64,000 bases of DNA from Serratia oryzae (GCF_001976145.1 NZ_MOXD01000001.1:464435-528434); one strand, 5' to 3'; shown: positions 40,732 to 51,306, numbered from the stretch's first letter. The notes: generated from the letters alone by a model not told the origin. Numbers and translations: made by a program.

Positions 40732-42192
40732 ATGACAACATTTTATACCGTAATCAGTTGGCTTCTGGTGTTTGGCTACTGGCTGCTTGTCGCCGGTGTC
40801 ACATTGCGTATTCTTATGAAACGACGCACTGCCCCTTCCGCCATGGCCTGGTTGTTGGTGATCTATATTCTGCCGCTGGTGGGGATAGTCGCTTATTTAT
40901 CTTTCGGTGAATTGCATTTAGGTAAACGCCGTGCCGAGCGCGCCAAAGCCATGTGGCCGTCTACCGCACGCTGGCTGAATGAGCTGAAAGAAAGCCGCCG
41001 GATTTTTGCCACCGAATACAGTGAAGTTGCCCGCCCGCTGTTCCAGCTTTGCCATAATCGGCAGGGTATTGACGGCGTCAAAGGGAATCAGTTGCAACTG
41101 CTCACCACTACCGACAGCACGCTAAAGGCGTTGATTCGCGATATCGAACTGGCGCAGCACAACATTGAGATGGTGTTTTACATCTGGCAACCTGGGGGCC
41201 TGGCGGATCAGGTGGCGGAATCCTTGATGGCCGCCGCACGCCGTGGGGTGCATTGCCGCCTGATGCTGGATTCCGCCGGGAGCGTGCAGTTCTTCCGCAG
41301 CCCCTACCCAGGCATGATGCGCAACGCCGGAATCGAAGTGGTCGAAGCGCTCAAGGTTAATCTGTTCCGCGTTTTCCTGCGCCGTATGGATTTGCGACAG
41401 CACCGTAAGATCGTATTGATAGACAATTACATCGCCTATACCGGCAGCATGAACATGGTCGATCCGCGCTTCTTCAAGCAAGACGCAGGCGTTGGCCAGT
41501 GGATCGATCTGATGGCCCGGACCGAAGGCCCAGTAGCCACCACCTTAGGGATTGTTTACGCCTGTGACTGGGAGATCGAAACCGGCAAACGTATTCTGCC
41601 ACCGCCACCCGACGTCAATATCATGCCGTTCGAGCAGGAAACCGGCCATACCATTCAGGTGATCGCTTCCGGCCCTGGTTTCCCTGAAGAGATGATCCAC
41701 CAGGCATTGCTCACGGCGGTCTATTCCGCACGTGAACAGCTCATCATGACCACGCCCTACTTCGTGCCCAGTGACGATCTGCTGCATGCCATCTGTACCG
41801 CTGCGCTGCGCGGTGTTGAAGTCAGCATTATCGTGCCACACGACAATGATTCGATGATGGTGCGCTGGGCCAGCCGCGCCTTCTTCTCCGAGCTGTTGGA
41901 AGCCGGGGTGAAGATTTACCAGTTCAAAGGCGGGTTGCTGCATACCAAGAGCGTGCTGGTTGACGGCCAACTCAGCCTGGTGGGCACGGTCAATCTGGAC
42001 ATGCGCAGCCTGTGGCTGAACTTTGAGATCACACTGGTGATTGACGATGCCGGTTTTGGTAGCGACCTGGCCTGTGTACAGGATGACTATATCGCCCGCT
42101 CGCAGTTGCTGGATGCCCAAGAGTGGCTGAAGCGCCCGTTCTGGCACCGTATCGTTGAGCGTTTGTTCTACTTTTTCAGTCCGTTGCTGTAA
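40732..42192 (+). CDS. clsA: ClsA, cardiolipin synthase A
   Basis: Phospholipase D superfamily enzyme that makes cardiolipin from two phosphatidylglycerols at the inner membrane. The 486-residue product has two N-terminal membrane segments (about residues 8-28 and 38-58) and two HKD motifs: H224-K226-D231 in HRKIVLID and H404-K406-D411 in HTKSVLVD, each followed by the G-S/T-x-N of the family. yciU follows after 55 nt and is probably cotranscribed. Confidence 0.97.
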   Translation: MTTFYTVISWLLVFGYWLLVAGVTLRILMKRRTAPSAMAWLLVIYILPLVGIVAYLSFGELHLGKRRAERAKAMWPSTARWLNELKESRRIFATEYSEVARPLFQLCHNRQGIDGVKGNQLQLLTTTDSTLKALIRDIELAQHNIEMVFYIWQPGGLADQVAESLMAAARRGVHCRLMLDSAGSVQFFRSPYPGMMRNAGIEVVEALKVNLFRVFLRRMDLRQHRKIVLIDNYIAYTGSMNMVDPRFFKQDAGVGQWIDLMARTEGPVATTLGIVYACDWEIETGKRILPPPPDVNIMPFEQETGHTIQVIASGPGFPEEMIHQALLTAVYSAREQLIMTTPYFVPSDDLLHAICTAALRGVEVSIIVPHDNDSMMVRWASRAFFSELLEAGVKIYQFKGGLLHTKSVLVDGQLSLVGTVNLDMRSLWLNFEITLVIDDAGFGSDLACVQDDYIARSQLLDAQEWLKRPFWHRIVERLFYFFSPLL

Positions 42193-42247
42193 AAGCCGCA
42201 ACGGGCATGGTTTAATAACGCCAATTCATTTGTTATCGGGATTTTTT

Positions 42248-42571
42248 ATGGATTTGAATAATCGTCTTACCGAAGACGAAACGCTGGAGCAGGCTTACGA
42301 CATTTTCCTGGAACTGGCTGGCGACAATCTCGATCCGGCGGATATTCTGCTGTTCAATCTGCAGTTCGAAGAGCGTGGCGGCGCAGAGCTGTACGATCCG
42401 GCAGAAGATTGGCAGGAACATGTCGATTACGATCTGAACCCGGACTTCTTTGCTGAGGTGGTGATTGGCCTGGCAGACAGCGACGGTGAACCCATCAATG
42501 ACGTTTTTGCCCGCGTGCTGATTTGTCGTGAAAAAGACCACAAGCTGTGCCACATTTTGTGGAAAGAATAA
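42248..42571 (+). CDS. yciU: YciU, UPF0263 acidic protein
   Basis: 107-residue, strongly acidic protein; starts [20 protein letters not shown] and is nearly identical to E. coli YciU across its length. Family members resemble a DNA-mimic fold (HI1450-type), but no firm function is known. The ATG at 42248 is preceded by GGGAT; the upstream extension overlaps cls and is rejected. Confidence 0.93.
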   Translation: MDLNNRLTEDETLEQAYDIFLELAGDNLDPADILLFNLQFEERGGAELYDPAEDWQEHVDYDLNPDFFAEVVIGLADSDGEPINDVFARVLICREKDHKLCHILWKE

Positions 42572-42590
42572 GCGCCTCATCGAGATAAAA

Positions 42591-42616
42591 AAACCTGCCC
42601 AGCGGCAGGTTTTTTA
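42591..42616. terminator. Bidirectional terminator yciU / oppF
   Basis: AAACCTGCC-CAGC-GGCAGGTTT with flanking A and T runs on both sides, between convergent yciU and oppF. Confidence 0.9.
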
Positions 42617-42631
42617 TTGGTTACTCGTCAA

Positions 42632-43630
42632 TCAAAGCGGATCTACCTTCAGGCAGGATACCGCATGGCGGAAACTCCCCTCCAACAGCGGGCGCGTCTT
42701 GGCGCACTCAGGCCCGGCGATCGGGCAGCGCGTGCGGAACACGCAGCCGGACGGCGGGTTGATCGGTGACGGTAGTTCCCCCTCCAACAGCTGGATCTGC
42801 TTGCCCTTCTCTTTGTCCGGATCCGGGATCGGCACCGCCGACATCAGCGCCTTGGTGTAAGGGTGCTGCGGGTTATGATACACCTCATCATAGGTTCCTA
42901 ACTCCACAGCATGGCCCAAATACATCACCAGCACGCGATCGGAGATGTGCTTCACCACCGCCAGATCGTGGGCGATAAAGATCAGCGACAGCCCCATCTC
43001 GCGCTGCAGCTGCTGCAGCAGATTCACCACCTGCGCCTGAATCGACACGTCCAGCGCCGAAACCGGTTCATCACAAATCACCAGTTTCGGTTCCAGGATC
43101 AGCGCGCGGGCAATACCGATACGCTGGCACTGCCCCCCCGAGAATTCATGCGGATAGCGGTTGATCAAGTTCGGCAGCAGGCCTACCTTCATCATCATCG
43201 CTTTCACTTTGTCCTTCACTTCCTGGCGCGGCATTTTCGGATGATAGGTGCGCAAAGGTTCGGCGATGATTTCGCCGATGGTCATGCGCGGGTTAAGCGA
43301 AGCCAGCGGATCCTGGAAGATCATTTGGATATCGCTGCGGGTTTTGCGCCAATCAGCATCGCTCATCCCCAGCAGATCTTTCCCCAACCAGGCAACCCGG
43401 CCGCTGGTCGCTTTCACCAGGCCGATAATCGCGCGGGCAAAGGTGGATTTACCGCAGCCAGACTCCCCAACCACTCCCAAGGTTTCACCTTCGAACAGCC
43501 GTAAGGTAACCCCATCGACCGCTTTCAGGGTTTTCGGTGCCTGCCAGAACCACTGTTTGTCATCGTGAATATCGAAATGCACTTTTAAATCGGCCACTTC
43601 GAGCAGCACTTTTTTATCGGTTGCAGTCAT
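42632..43630 (-). CDS. oppF: OppF, oligopeptide ABC transporter ATPase
   Basis: One of two cytoplasmic ATPases of the oligopeptide importer, 332 residues. Walker [11 protein letters not shown]-loop [14 protein letters not shown], signature FSGGQCQRI and Walker B LVICDEP are all intact. The C-terminal extension carries the oligopeptide-type motif with cysteines ([15 protein letters not shown]) that in relatives holds an iron-sulfur cluster. Last gene of oppABCDF; its ATG overlaps the oppD stop by 4 nt. Confidence 0.96.
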   Translation of the reverse strand: MTATDKKVLLEVADLKVHFDIHDDKQWFWQAPKTLKAVDGVTLRLFEGETLGVVGESGCGKSTFARAIIGLVKATSGRVAWLGKDLLGMSDADWRKTRSDIQMIFQDPLASLNPRMTIGEIIAEPLRTYHPKMPRQEVKDKVKAMMMKVGLLPNLINRYPHEFSGGQCQRIGIARALILEPKLVICDEPVSALDVSIQAQVVNLLQQLQREMGLSLIFIAHDLAVVKHISDRVLVMYLGHAVELGTYDEVYHNPQHPYTKALMSAVPIPDPDKEKGKQIQLLEGELPSPINPPSGCVFRTRCPIAGPECAKTRPLLEGSFRHAVSCLKVDPL

Positions 43631-44610
43631 ACCAATGCCTCCACCGGCTTGAAACAGGCGCGCAAGCGCCCTTCACCAAACTGCTCCAGCGGCGGAGCAC
43701 TCGCGCACTGTTCCATGGCATACGGGCAACGTGGCTGGAACGGGCACCCCTTGGGTAAACGCAGCAGGTTTGGCGGGTTACCTGGGATGGTCATCAGCGA
43801 TTCACCTTCAGCGTCCAACCGTGGTACCGCATTCAGTAGCCCAATCGAATAAGGATGGCTCGGGCGATAAAACACATCACGCGCGCTGCCGTATTCCATG
43901 GTGCGACCGGCATACATCACCAATACTTTGTTGCAAATCCCCGCTACTACCCCCAAATCATGGGTAATCATGATGATTGCCGTATTGAACTCACGCTTCA
44001 GCTCATTCAGCAACGTCATGATCTGCGCCTGCACCGTCACGTCCAGCGCCGTCGTGGGCTCATCGGCGATCAGCAATTTGGGCCGACATAACAGCGCCAT
44101 GGCGATCATCACCCGTTGGCGCATGCCGCCGGAAAATTCATGCGGATACATGCGCATACGCTTACGCGCCTCTGGCATTTTTACCGCATCCAGCATCTGT
44201 ACCGATTCTTCAAAGGCTTCGCTTTTGCTCATTTTCTTATGCAGCATCAGCACTTCCATCAGCTGCTCGCCGACGCGCATATAGGGGTTGAGCGACGTCA
44301 TCGGGTCTTGGAAGATCATCGAGATCTCTTCAGCCCGCAGCTTGTTCAACTGGCTTTCTGGCAGGTTGAGGATCTCACGGCCGTTAAACTTCGCCGAACC
44401 ACCGATGCGGCCATTGCTGGCCAGCAGGCCCATCAGTGCAAAAGCCGTTTGCGATTTGCCGGAGCCGGACTCGCCCACAATACCTAAGGTTTCGCCAGCA
44501 CGCAGATCGAAGTTAAGATCGTTTACTGCCGTAACGTCGCCATCTGGCGTGGCAAAGGTCACGCGCAGATCGTTGACGTCCAGCAGCAATGGATTTTCAA
44601 TAATGCTCAT
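43627..44610 (-). CDS. oppD: OppD, oligopeptide ABC transporter ATPase
   Basis: Second ATPase of the Opp importer, 327 residues. Walker [24 protein letters not shown], signature FSGGMRQRV and Walker [13 protein letters not shown] are present, followed by the Cys-containing oligopeptide-type C-terminus ([15 protein letters not shown]). Lies 11 nt after oppC and overlaps oppF. Confidence 0.96.
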   Translation of the reverse strand: MSIIENPLLLDVNDLRVTFATPDGDVTAVNDLNFDLRAGETLGIVGESGSGKSQTAFALMGLLASNGRIGGSAKFNGREILNLPESQLNKLRAEEISMIFQDPMTSLNPYMRVGEQLMEVLMLHKKMSKSEAFEESVQMLDAVKMPEARKRMRMYPHEFSGGMRQRVMIAMALLCRPKLLIADEPTTALDVTVQAQIMTLLNELKREFNTAIIMITHDLGVVAGICNKVLVMYAGRTMEYGSARDVFYRPSHPYSIGLLNAVPRLDAEGESLMTIPGNPPNLLRLPKGCPFQPRCPYAMEQCASAPPLEQFGEGRLRACFKPVEALV

Positions 44611-44621
44611 GATGGCACTCC

Positions 44622-45527
44622 TTAGCGATCTTTCGGATCGAGGGCATCACGCAGGCCATCGCCGATAAAGTTGAAACAGAACAGAGTGACCACCAGGAAG
44701 CCTGCCGGGAACAGCAGCAACCAGGGTGAAACCTCCATCGAGTTGGCGCCATCGCTGAGTAATGCCCCCCAACTGCTTAACGGCTCCTGCGTTCCTAATC
44801 CCAAAAAGCTCAGGAAGGATTCAAACAGGATCATGCTCGGCACCAGCAGCGAGGCATAGACCACCACCACGCCCAGCACGTTTGGCACGATATGGCGCAA
44901 CACGATATTGCGCGTCGAAACGCCACAAACCAGCGCCGCTTCGATAAACTCTTTGCGCTTCAGGCTCAAGGTCTGGCCGCGCACGATACGTGCCATATCC
45001 AGCCACGACACCATGCCGATCGCCACAAAGATCAGCAGGATGTTTTGCCCGAAGAACGTCACCAGCAGGATCACAAAAAACATAAACGGGAAGGAGTTAA
45101 GGATTTCCAGCAGGCGCATCATCACCGAGTCGATTTTGCCCCCCAGATAACCGGACATCGCACCATACAGCGTGCCGACCACCACCGCTACCAGCGCAGC
45201 GGCCACGCCAACCATCAGCGAAATTCGCCCGCCAATCGCTACGCGCACCAGCAGATCGCGCCCGGAGGAGTCCGTGCCAAAATAGTGTGCCGACTCAATA
45301 CTTGGCGCGGCCGACATCATCGCCCAATCGGTGTCATCATAGGCAAACTGTGACAACCAGGGCGCAAAGACCACAAACAGGGTTATCAGCGCCAACACAA
45401 ACAGGCTGGTTACCGCCGCACGGTTATGTATAAAGCGGCGGCGCGCATCCTGCCACAGACTGCGCCCTTCAACTTCCAGCTTCTCACTGAAGTTTTCCAG
45501 AGCTTCGCTGTTCTTTTTCGTCAACAT
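44622..45527 (-). CDS. oppC: OppC, oligopeptide ABC transporter permease
   Basis: Inner-membrane permease of 301 residues, with a cytoplasmic N-terminus and six hydrophobic segments. The N-terminal [22 protein letters not shown] motif and the EAA loop ([24 protein letters not shown]) that docks the ATPases are typical of DppC/OppC. Separated from oppB by 15 nt. Confidence 0.96.
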   Translation of the reverse strand: MLTKKNSEALENFSEKLEVEGRSLWQDARRRFIHNRAAVTSLFVLALITLFVVFAPWLSQFAYDDTDWAMMSAAPSIESAHYFGTDSSGRDLLVRVAIGGRISLMVGVAAALVAVVVGTLYGAMSGYLGGKIDSVMMRLLEILNSFPFMFFVILLVTFFGQNILLIFVAIGMVSWLDMARIVRGQTLSLKRKEFIEAALVCGVSTRNIVLRHIVPNVLGVVVVYASLLVPSMILFESFLSFLGLGTQEPLSSWGALLSDGANSMEVSPWLLLFPAGFLVVTLFCFNFIGDGLRDALDPKDR

Positions 45528-45542
45528 GAGACGTGCTCCAGA

Positions 45543-46463
45543 TTAATAACGGATTTTCGGATCGATCACCGCGTACAGCACGTCGACGATCGCATTAAAC
45601 AGAATGGTCAGAGCGCCCACCAGAATGGTCAGGCTCAGTACCAGCGAGTAGTCACGGTTTAACGCCCCGTTGACAAATAGCTGGCCAATCCCCGGCAGAC
45701 CATAGATGGTTTCAATCACCATCGAACCGGTGATGATGCCAACAAACGCCGGCCCCATATACGACAGCACCGGCAGCAGCGCGGGTTTCAGGGCATGACG
45801 GAAAATAATGCGGCGCATCGGCAAACCTTTGGCGCGCGCTGTGCGGATAAAGTTGGAGTGCAGCACTTCGATCATCGAGCCACGGGTAATACGGGCGATG
45901 CTGGCAATATAGGCCAGCGATAACGCCACCATCGGCAGGATCATGAACTTCGGTGCCCCGCCATTCCAGCCGCCGCCGGGCAGCCATTTCAAGGTGATAG
46001 CGAAAATCAGCACCAACAACGGCGCTACCACAAAACTGGGGATCACCACGCCAGTCATGGCAAACCCCATTACCGTGTAGTCCCATTTGGTGTTCTGCTT
46101 CAGCGCAGCGATCACCCCGGCGCTGACGCCCAGCACCACTGCCAGCATAAAGGCGGCAAAACCCAGCTTGGCTGAAACCGGGAAGGAGGCGGCCACCAAA
46201 TCGTTCACCGAATAGTCTTTGTATTTAAACGACGGGCCGAAATCGCCTTTCGACAATTGCACCAGATAATGCCCGTACTGTTTCCAGATTGGGTCGTTCA
46301 AATGGTATTTGGCTTCAATATTGGCCATGACTTCTGGCGGTAATGCGCGCTCGCCGGTAAATGGGCTACCGGGTGCCAGGCGCATCATAAAGAAGGAGAT
46401 GGTGATAAGAATAAATAGCGTTGGGATCGCCTCTAACAGGCGACGAAAGATAAATTTAAGCAT
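45543..46463 (-). CDS. oppB: OppB, oligopeptide ABC transporter permease
   Basis: 306-residue permease with six membrane segments. It begins MLKFIFRRLLEAIPTLFILITISFFMMRLAPGSPF, as OppB does, with the EAA loop NFIRTARAKGLPMRRIIFRHALKP. Its substrates arrive from OppA. The gap of 74 nt to oppA has no strong terminator; in other enterobacteria this gap lowers expression of the membrane parts relative to OppA. Confidence 0.96.
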   Translation of the reverse strand: MLKFIFRRLLEAIPTLFILITISFFMMRLAPGSPFTGERALPPEVMANIEAKYHLNDPIWKQYGHYLVQLSKGDFGPSFKYKDYSVNDLVAASFPVSAKLGFAAFMLAVVLGVSAGVIAALKQNTKWDYTVMGFAMTGVVIPSFVVAPLLVLIFAITLKWLPGGGWNGGAPKFMILPMVALSLAYIASIARITRGSMIEVLHSNFIRTARAKGLPMRRIIFRHALKPALLPVLSYMGPAFVGIITGSMVIETIYGLPGIGQLFVNGALNRDYSLVLSLTILVGALTILFNAIVDVLYAVIDPKIRY

Positions 46464-46537
46464 AGCCCTGCTCCAGCCTGATAACGGCTTATCGTCTGAA
46501 AATGGACCGGCGGCTTACGCCACCGATCCTTACCGTA

Positions 46538-48175
46538 TCAATGCTTGATGATGTACAGGTTTTTGTCGTACACGTTATCAAGCGGGTCGGTCTCGGTGTA
46601 ACCACCAACGTAAGGTTTCACCAGGCGGGCATTCACATAATAATAAACGGGCGCGATGACGGAATCTTTATCCAACTGAGCTTCGGCTTTCTGATACAGC
46701 GCTGCGCGCTCTTCTTTAGTTTTGGCTTGCAGTGTGTCAGCCACTAACTTATCGAACACCGGGTTTTTATAATGTGAGGTGTTGTTGCTGCTGTCCGACA
46801 GCATCGTATTCACGAAAGCGCTAGGCTCGTTGTAGTCTGCACACCAAGCAGCACGTGCAACGTCAAAATTCCCCTGATGGCGGCTATCCAGGAAGGTTTT
46901 CCACTCCTGGTTCACCAGCTTCACATCCACACCCAGGTTTTTCTTCCAGATCGAGGCGGCAGCAATCGCCAGTTTTTTATGTAGATCGGAAGTGTTGTAT
47001 AACAATGAGAAAGTCAGCGGCTTGCCTGGGCCATAGCCTGCCTCAGCCAACAGCTTTTTCGCTTCTTCATTACGTTTTTCCTGCGTCCAGCCGAACCACT
47101 CTGGTGCGGTTAATTTTGCGCCATCAACGTAAGGCGGAGTGTAGCTGTACGCTGGCAGATCGCCCTGATTTTTGACTTTATTGACGATAATATCGCGATC
47201 CAGCCCCAGTTTCAGTGCCTCACGCACGCGTGCATCGGTAAACGGCGCTTTCTGATTGTTCATTTCGTAGTAATAGGTGCAAACATAAGGCGCTACGCGC
47301 ACTTCATTCGGGATCTCTTTTTTCAGCTTCTGGAACAGTTCGATCGGCAAGTTATTATAGGTCATGTCGATCTCGCCGGTGCGGTAGCGGTTTACATCGG
47401 TCACTTCCGATGAGATCGGCAGGAAGGTCACTTTATCGATTACCGTTTTGGCGTTATCCCAATATTCTGGGTTACGCTCCAGCACGATACGTTCGTTCAC
47501 CACCCAGTCTTTCAGCTTATAGGCGCCGTTGCTGACGTAGTTCTGTGGCAGAGTCCATTTCTCGCCAAACTTCTCTACCGCTTCTTTATTGACCGGCTTC
47601 ATGGCGTAGTGCTGGGTCATTTCCACCAGATAAGGCACCGGTTCGGTCAGCGTGACCTGGAAAGTGTGATCGTCAATGGCTTTCACGCCCAAGGTGGATT
47701 TGTCTTTTTTACCGGCAATGATGTCATCAACGTTCTCTACGTGGGCATATTGCAGGTAGCTGGCATAAGGAGATGCGGTTTTCGGATCGACAATACGCTG
47801 CCAGCTATAGACAAAATCCTGCGCCGTCACCGGTTGGCCGTTAGACCACTTAGCGTCTTTACGCAGATGGAAGGTCCACACTTTAAAGTCTTTGTTATCC
47901 CAGCTTTCTGCCGCGCCCGGAACGATGGAACCATCCGGTGTAGTGTTAGCCAACCCTTCGATCAGATCGCGGGTAACGTTGTTCTCTGGCACCCCTTCAA
48001 TTTTGTGCGGGTCGAGAGACTGTACTTCTGCACCGTTGTTTTTAACGATTTCCTGCTTGTCTGCCAGCTGTACCCCCGCTGGCACCTCAGCCGCGATCGC
48101 ACTTCCCATTGCTGTAATCCCCAGCGCGGCAATAATACCGGCAGCCAGGAGTGATTTTTTTGTGATGTTGGTCAT
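46538..48175 (-). CDS. oppA: OppA, periplasmic oligopeptide-binding protein
   Basis: Binds peptides of two to five residues in the periplasm for the OppBCDF importer. The 545-residue precursor starts MTNITKKSLLAAGIIAALGI with a signal peptide ending near AIAAEVPAG. SBP family 5 motifs: LDPHKIEGVPENNVTRDL, RKDAKWSNGQPVTAQDFVYSW, and DYNEPSAFVN. The ATG at 48175 is used; the longer frame to 48271 has no signal-peptide logic. A second oppA lies directly upstream. Codons 2-6 are complementary to the GcvB seed. Confidence 0.95.
   Translation of the reverse strand: MTNITKKSLLAAGIIAALGITAMGSAIAAEVPAGVQLADKQEIVKNNGAEVQSLDPHKIEGVPENNVTRDLIEGLANTTPDGSIVPGAAESWDNKDFKVWTFHLRKDAKWSNGQPVTAQDFVYSWQRIVDPKTASPYASYLQYAHVENVDDIIAGKKDKSTLGVKAIDDHTFQVTLTEPVPYLVEMTQHYAMKPVNKEAVEKFGEKWTLPQNYVSNGAYKLKDWVVNERIVLERNPEYWDNAKTVIDKVTFLPISSEVTDVNRYRTGEIDMTYNNLPIELFQKLKKEIPNEVRVAPYVCTYYYEMNNQKAPFTDARVREALKLGLDRDIIVNKVKNQGDLPAYSYTPPYVDGAKLTAPEWFGWTQEKRNEEAKKLLAEAGYGPGKPLTFSLLYNTSDLHKKLAIAAASIWKKNLGVDVKLVNQEWKTFLDSRHQGNFDVARAAWCADYNEPSAFVNTMLSDSSNNTSHYKNPVFDKLVADTLQAKTKEERAALYQKAEAQLDKDSVIAPVYYYVNARLVKPYVGGYTETDPLDNVYDKNLYIIKH
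48160..48170 (-). promoter_or_regulatory. Candidate GcvB sRNA pairing site at the oppA start
   Basis: The mRNA reads CAACATCACAA over codons 2-6 of oppA. From memory of the enterobacterial GcvB sRNA, its R1 region contains UUGUGAUGUUG, which is perfectly complementary over 11 nt. GcvB represses oppA in Salmonella and E. coli; pairing here would block translation initiation. Inferred; the gcvB gene is not in the window. Confidence 0.5.
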
Positions 48176-48201
48176 ATCGTTAACTCCAGTTTTTATTATC
48201 A

Positions 48202-48221
48202 CAGAACCATCATGGGTTCTG
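48202..48221 (-). other. Hairpin in the leader of oppA
   Basis: CAGAACC (48202-48208) and GGTTCTG (48215-48221) form a 7-bp stem with a 6-nt loop, 27 nt upstream of the oppA ATG and just before its ribosome binding site. No T tract, so not a terminator; it could influence translation or mRNA processing. Confidence 0.4.
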
Positions 48222-48288
48222 CGTTGCCCGTTGACCGGGTGGGATTTTGGCCAGCCGCCGCGGAACGACACGGCGCAGCCTTTGCTCT

Positions 48289-48313
48289 GTATTACCGTTG
48301 TTGCCGGTAATAC
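48289..48313 (-). other. Hairpin directly after the upstream oppA copy
   Basis: GTATTACCG and CGGTAATAC form a perfect 9-bp stem with a 7-nt loop, 7 nt after the stop of the upstream oppA paralogue. No T tract follows on the minus strand, so it may stabilise the 3-prime end or partly terminate rather than stop transcription completely. Confidence 0.5.
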
Positions 48314-48319
48314 CCGTCG

Positions 48320-49957
48320 TTACTGCTTGATGATGTAAAAGTTTTTCACATCAACATAATCAAGCGGATCTTTGCCGGTAAAACCGCCGACCGTGGGTTT
48401 AACCAAGCGTGCGCTAACCCGGTAATACACCGGGATCAAGGCAGAATCCTTATCCAGCAGCGTTTCTGCCTGCTGATAAATAGCCGCGCGCGCGGCGGCG
48501 TCCGGCGCTTTTAGCGTGCTGCCAAGCAGTGCGTCAAACGCCGGGCTCTTATAGAAAAAGGTATTATTACTGCTGTTGGAAAGCAGCATATTGAGAAAGG
48601 CGCTCGGCTCGTTGTAATCCCCGCACCAGGTGGCGCGAGCGACATCGAACTGGCCCTCATGGCGACTCTGCAACGACGTTTTCCACTCCTGGTTCTGCAA
48701 TGTAACCTCAGCGCCCAGGTTTTTCTTCCACATGGAGGCCGCCGCTATCGCCTGCTGTTTATTCTGATCAGACGTGTTGTACAGCAAGGTGAACTGAAGT
48801 GGTTTTTCCGCGCTGAATCCCGCTGCCTGTAACAGCTTTTGAGCATCTGCGTTGCGTTTTTCCTGCGTCCAGCCAGCCCATTCCGGTTGGGCAAAGGCTC
48901 CCCCGGCGATAAAGCTCGGTGTATAGGTGTAAGCCGGAATTTGCCCCTGGCCCATGATCTGTTTGGCGATAAGGTCGCGATCCGACGTCATCTTAACGGC
49001 CGCGCGCACGCGCGCATCGGTGAATGGCGCGCGTTGATTATTGATTTCGTAGTAGAAAGTGCACAAATAGGGGTTAACGTGCAGTTGCTCAGGGATCTCG
49101 CGCTTCATTTTAGCGTAGAGATTCGGTGGAATGGCGCTATTGGTAATATCAATTTCGCCGCTGCGATAGCGGTTGATATCACTCACCTCAGAGGACAACG
49201 GCAGGAACGTCGCCTGTTCAATCACCGTTTTTTTATTGTTCCAATAGCTCGGGCTGCGCTCAAGCACAATGCGCTCGTTAACGATCCACGCTTTCAGGCG
49301 GTAGGCACCGTTACCGACGTAGTTCTGTGGCAACGTCCATTTGTCACCAAAACGCTCCACCACAGATTGTTTTACGGGCTTCATCGACGTATGGGAAAGC
49401 ATGCTGACAAAGTACGGTACCGGCTCACTCAGCGTGACCTGCAGGGTGCGATCGTCAATAGCCTTTACCCCAAGCGCTTGCGCAGGTTTTTTACCGCTAA
49501 GGATCTCGTCAACGTTATCGAGCCTGGCATACTGCAAATAGCTGGTATAAGGAGAACCGGTCTTAGGATCGGCCAAACGCCGCCAGCTGTAGACAAAATC
49601 TTGTGCGGTGACCGGCGAACCGTCACTCCACACCGCGTCTTTGCGCAAATGGAATGTCCAAGTCTGATAATGAGTATTTTCCCAGCGCTCCGCCACGGCC
49701 GGTACCAGTTGACCATTGGCATCGGTGCTGACCAAGCCCTCCAGCAGATTGAGGATAATATTACTTTCAGGGTTGCCTTCGACTTTATGCGGATCCAATG
49801 AAGCCACTTCCGAACCGTTGTTGATCACGATGTGCTGTTGCTCTGCCAGCGTTACGCCAGTGGGCACATTCGCAGCCTGTGCGCAATTAACGCCTGTTCC
49901 GCCTAATATTCCAGCAATCATCGCTACCAACGATGTGTACTTGATGGTTTGCTGCAT
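48320..49957 (-). CDS. Second OppA-type peptide-binding protein (tandem paralogue)
   Basis: 545-residue precursor, the same length as OppA, with signal peptide MQQTIKYTSLVAMIAGILGG ending near AQAANVPTG. It aligns with OppA end to end without gaps of note (for example RKDAVWSDGSPVTAQDFVYSW, WTLPQNYVGNGAYRLK, DYNEPSAFLNMLLSNSSNNT), but with many substitutions, so it is an old duplication. It lies 144 nt upstream of oppA on the same strand. It probably delivers a different peptide range to the same OppBCDF membrane complex (inference). Confidence 0.92.
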   Translation of the reverse strand: MQQTIKYTSLVAMIAGILGGTGVNCAQAANVPTGVTLAEQQHIVINNGSEVASLDPHKVEGNPESNIILNLLEGLVSTDANGQLVPAVAERWENTHYQTWTFHLRKDAVWSDGSPVTAQDFVYSWRRLADPKTGSPYTSYLQYARLDNVDEILSGKKPAQALGVKAIDDRTLQVTLSEPVPYFVSMLSHTSMKPVKQSVVERFGDKWTLPQNYVGNGAYRLKAWIVNERIVLERSPSYWNNKKTVIEQATFLPLSSEVSDINRYRSGEIDITNSAIPPNLYAKMKREIPEQLHVNPYLCTFYYEINNQRAPFTDARVRAAVKMTSDRDLIAKQIMGQGQIPAYTYTPSFIAGGAFAQPEWAGWTQEKRNADAQKLLQAAGFSAEKPLQFTLLYNTSDQNKQQAIAAASMWKKNLGAEVTLQNQEWKTSLQSRHEGQFDVARATWCGDYNEPSAFLNMLLSNSSNNTFFYKSPAFDALLGSTLKAPDAAARAAIYQQAETLLDKDSALIPVYYRVSARLVKPTVGGFTGKDPLDYVDVKNFYIIKQ

Positions 49958-50661
49958 CCTGAAGGTTCCTTTTATCGAGCAAATATGAATTGGTCATACT
50001 TTGAAATATTTAGTAAAAAAACCAAATAAAATAATACTCACAAAATTCATTCCTGCTTTACGCGAAAAACTAAGAATTATCAGCAGTGAAGTTGCTCGGA
50101 AACTAGCAGAAGCAAAAATCCTTAGCCAATAAATTTTGCAAATTTGTTAAGTGTTTCGCTTTTCACCCCCATAACGTCACTCCCACCCCTCCTGATAGAA
50201 ATCACCCTCTAAATTTAATTTAATGATTTTATTAAGTAAAAAAGGAAATCTTCTGATTACTCGTTGCTGACTCAGCAAAAAAGCCAAAACAGAAACATTT
50301 CGTTAACAAAAAGGCAGTTCAAAGAATAAACACCTGCTTATGTGCGGTTTATCACTAATAACACCTGGATGATACGGAGACAAGCCCTACAGAATGATGT
50401 GATTAAATTAACAGCAGATTTGATTAGCAAAGGAGAAAAGCGGCAGAAATAGGCTTATAAAAGATACTGGAAATAATACTAGGTGTTTTATTGGCTGCTA
50501 CAGGCAGGTGTTTGCTGCAGTGGCGTAAAATAGAATAAAAACCAAGCAGATGCCGTCGTTAATTAAAGCAGAATAATGTTTACGTTGGACGGATAAAAAA
50601 GAGTTGAGCCCCTAAGCTGCGAGCCTCAGGAAAGAGGCTCGCAGTTAGCGTATATTCGTGG
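49958..50661. other. Long AT-rich region upstream of the oppA pair
   Basis: About 700 nt with no ORF that I can support on either strand. It must contain the opp promoter; regulators such as Lrp and H-NS favour such sequence. A perfect 11-bp hairpin (CTGCGAGCCTC 50617-50627 / GAGGCTCGCAG 50634-50644) near the right end follows the ychE stop by 18 nt and is its likely terminator, although the T tract is displaced by about 16 nt. Confidence 0.5.
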
Positions 50662-51306
50662 CTATAACAATCCCGGAAATATCGCTTTGATACCAGTGAC
50701 AATAAATTCGATACCCAATGCCATCAGCAACAGGCCCATGATACGCGTAACAACGTTGATTCCGGTCTGCCCCAGTAAACGCACCAGCAATGGCGCAGCC
50801 CGGAACAGCAACCAGCAGCAGAAAGCAAACACGGCAACGGCCAGGCTGAAACCTAACAGATTCTGCCAACTGTGGTAACGCGAACTCCAGACAATAGTCG
50901 AGCTGATCGCCCCCGGCCCCGCCATCAGCGGCAGTGCCAAGGGCACCACACCGATGCTTTCACGAATGGCACTTTCTGATTTTTCTTGTTTGTTCTGTTT
51001 GTCTTCACCTAACTTGCCGCTGATCATCGACATCGCAATGCTTACAACCAGGATCCCACCGGCGATGCGGAAAGAGTCGATGGAAATACCAAACACGCGC
51101 AGTATGGCCTCCCCCAGAAACAGCGAAGTCCACAAAATAATCGCTACCGACAGGTTGGCCGTCAGGTTGGTTCTATTGCGCCCTGCCTCCGCCTGATAAC
51201 TGGTCATACTAATAAAGACCGGTAAAATACCCACCGGGTTTACCAATGCAAACAAGCCAACAAAAAACTTGATATAGACAGAAAAATCCAACAGAGATTG
51301 GCCCAC
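50662..51306 (-). CDS. ychE: YchE, MarC-family inner-membrane protein
   Basis: 214-residue membrane protein with six hydrophobic segments. It contains the family motif FVGLFALVNPVGILPVFISMTSYQ and LPLMAGPGAISSTIVW. I choose the GTG at 51306: GGAG lies 6 nt upstream and the length matches E. coli YchE. The ATG at 51372 would add 22 residues with no membrane logic. MarC proteins were once linked to antibiotic resistance, but their function is unknown. Divergent from adhE. Confidence 0.92.
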   Translation of the reverse strand: MGQSLLDFSVYIKFFVGLFALVNPVGILPVFISMTSYQAEAGRNRTNLTANLSVAIILWTSLFLGEAILRVFGISIDSFRIAGGILVVSIAMSMISGKLGEDKQNKQEKSESAIRESIGVVPLALPLMAGPGAISSTIVWSSRYHSWQNLLGFSLAVAVFAFCCWLLFRAAPLLVRLLGQTGINVVTRIMGLLLMALGIEFIVTGIKAIFPGLL

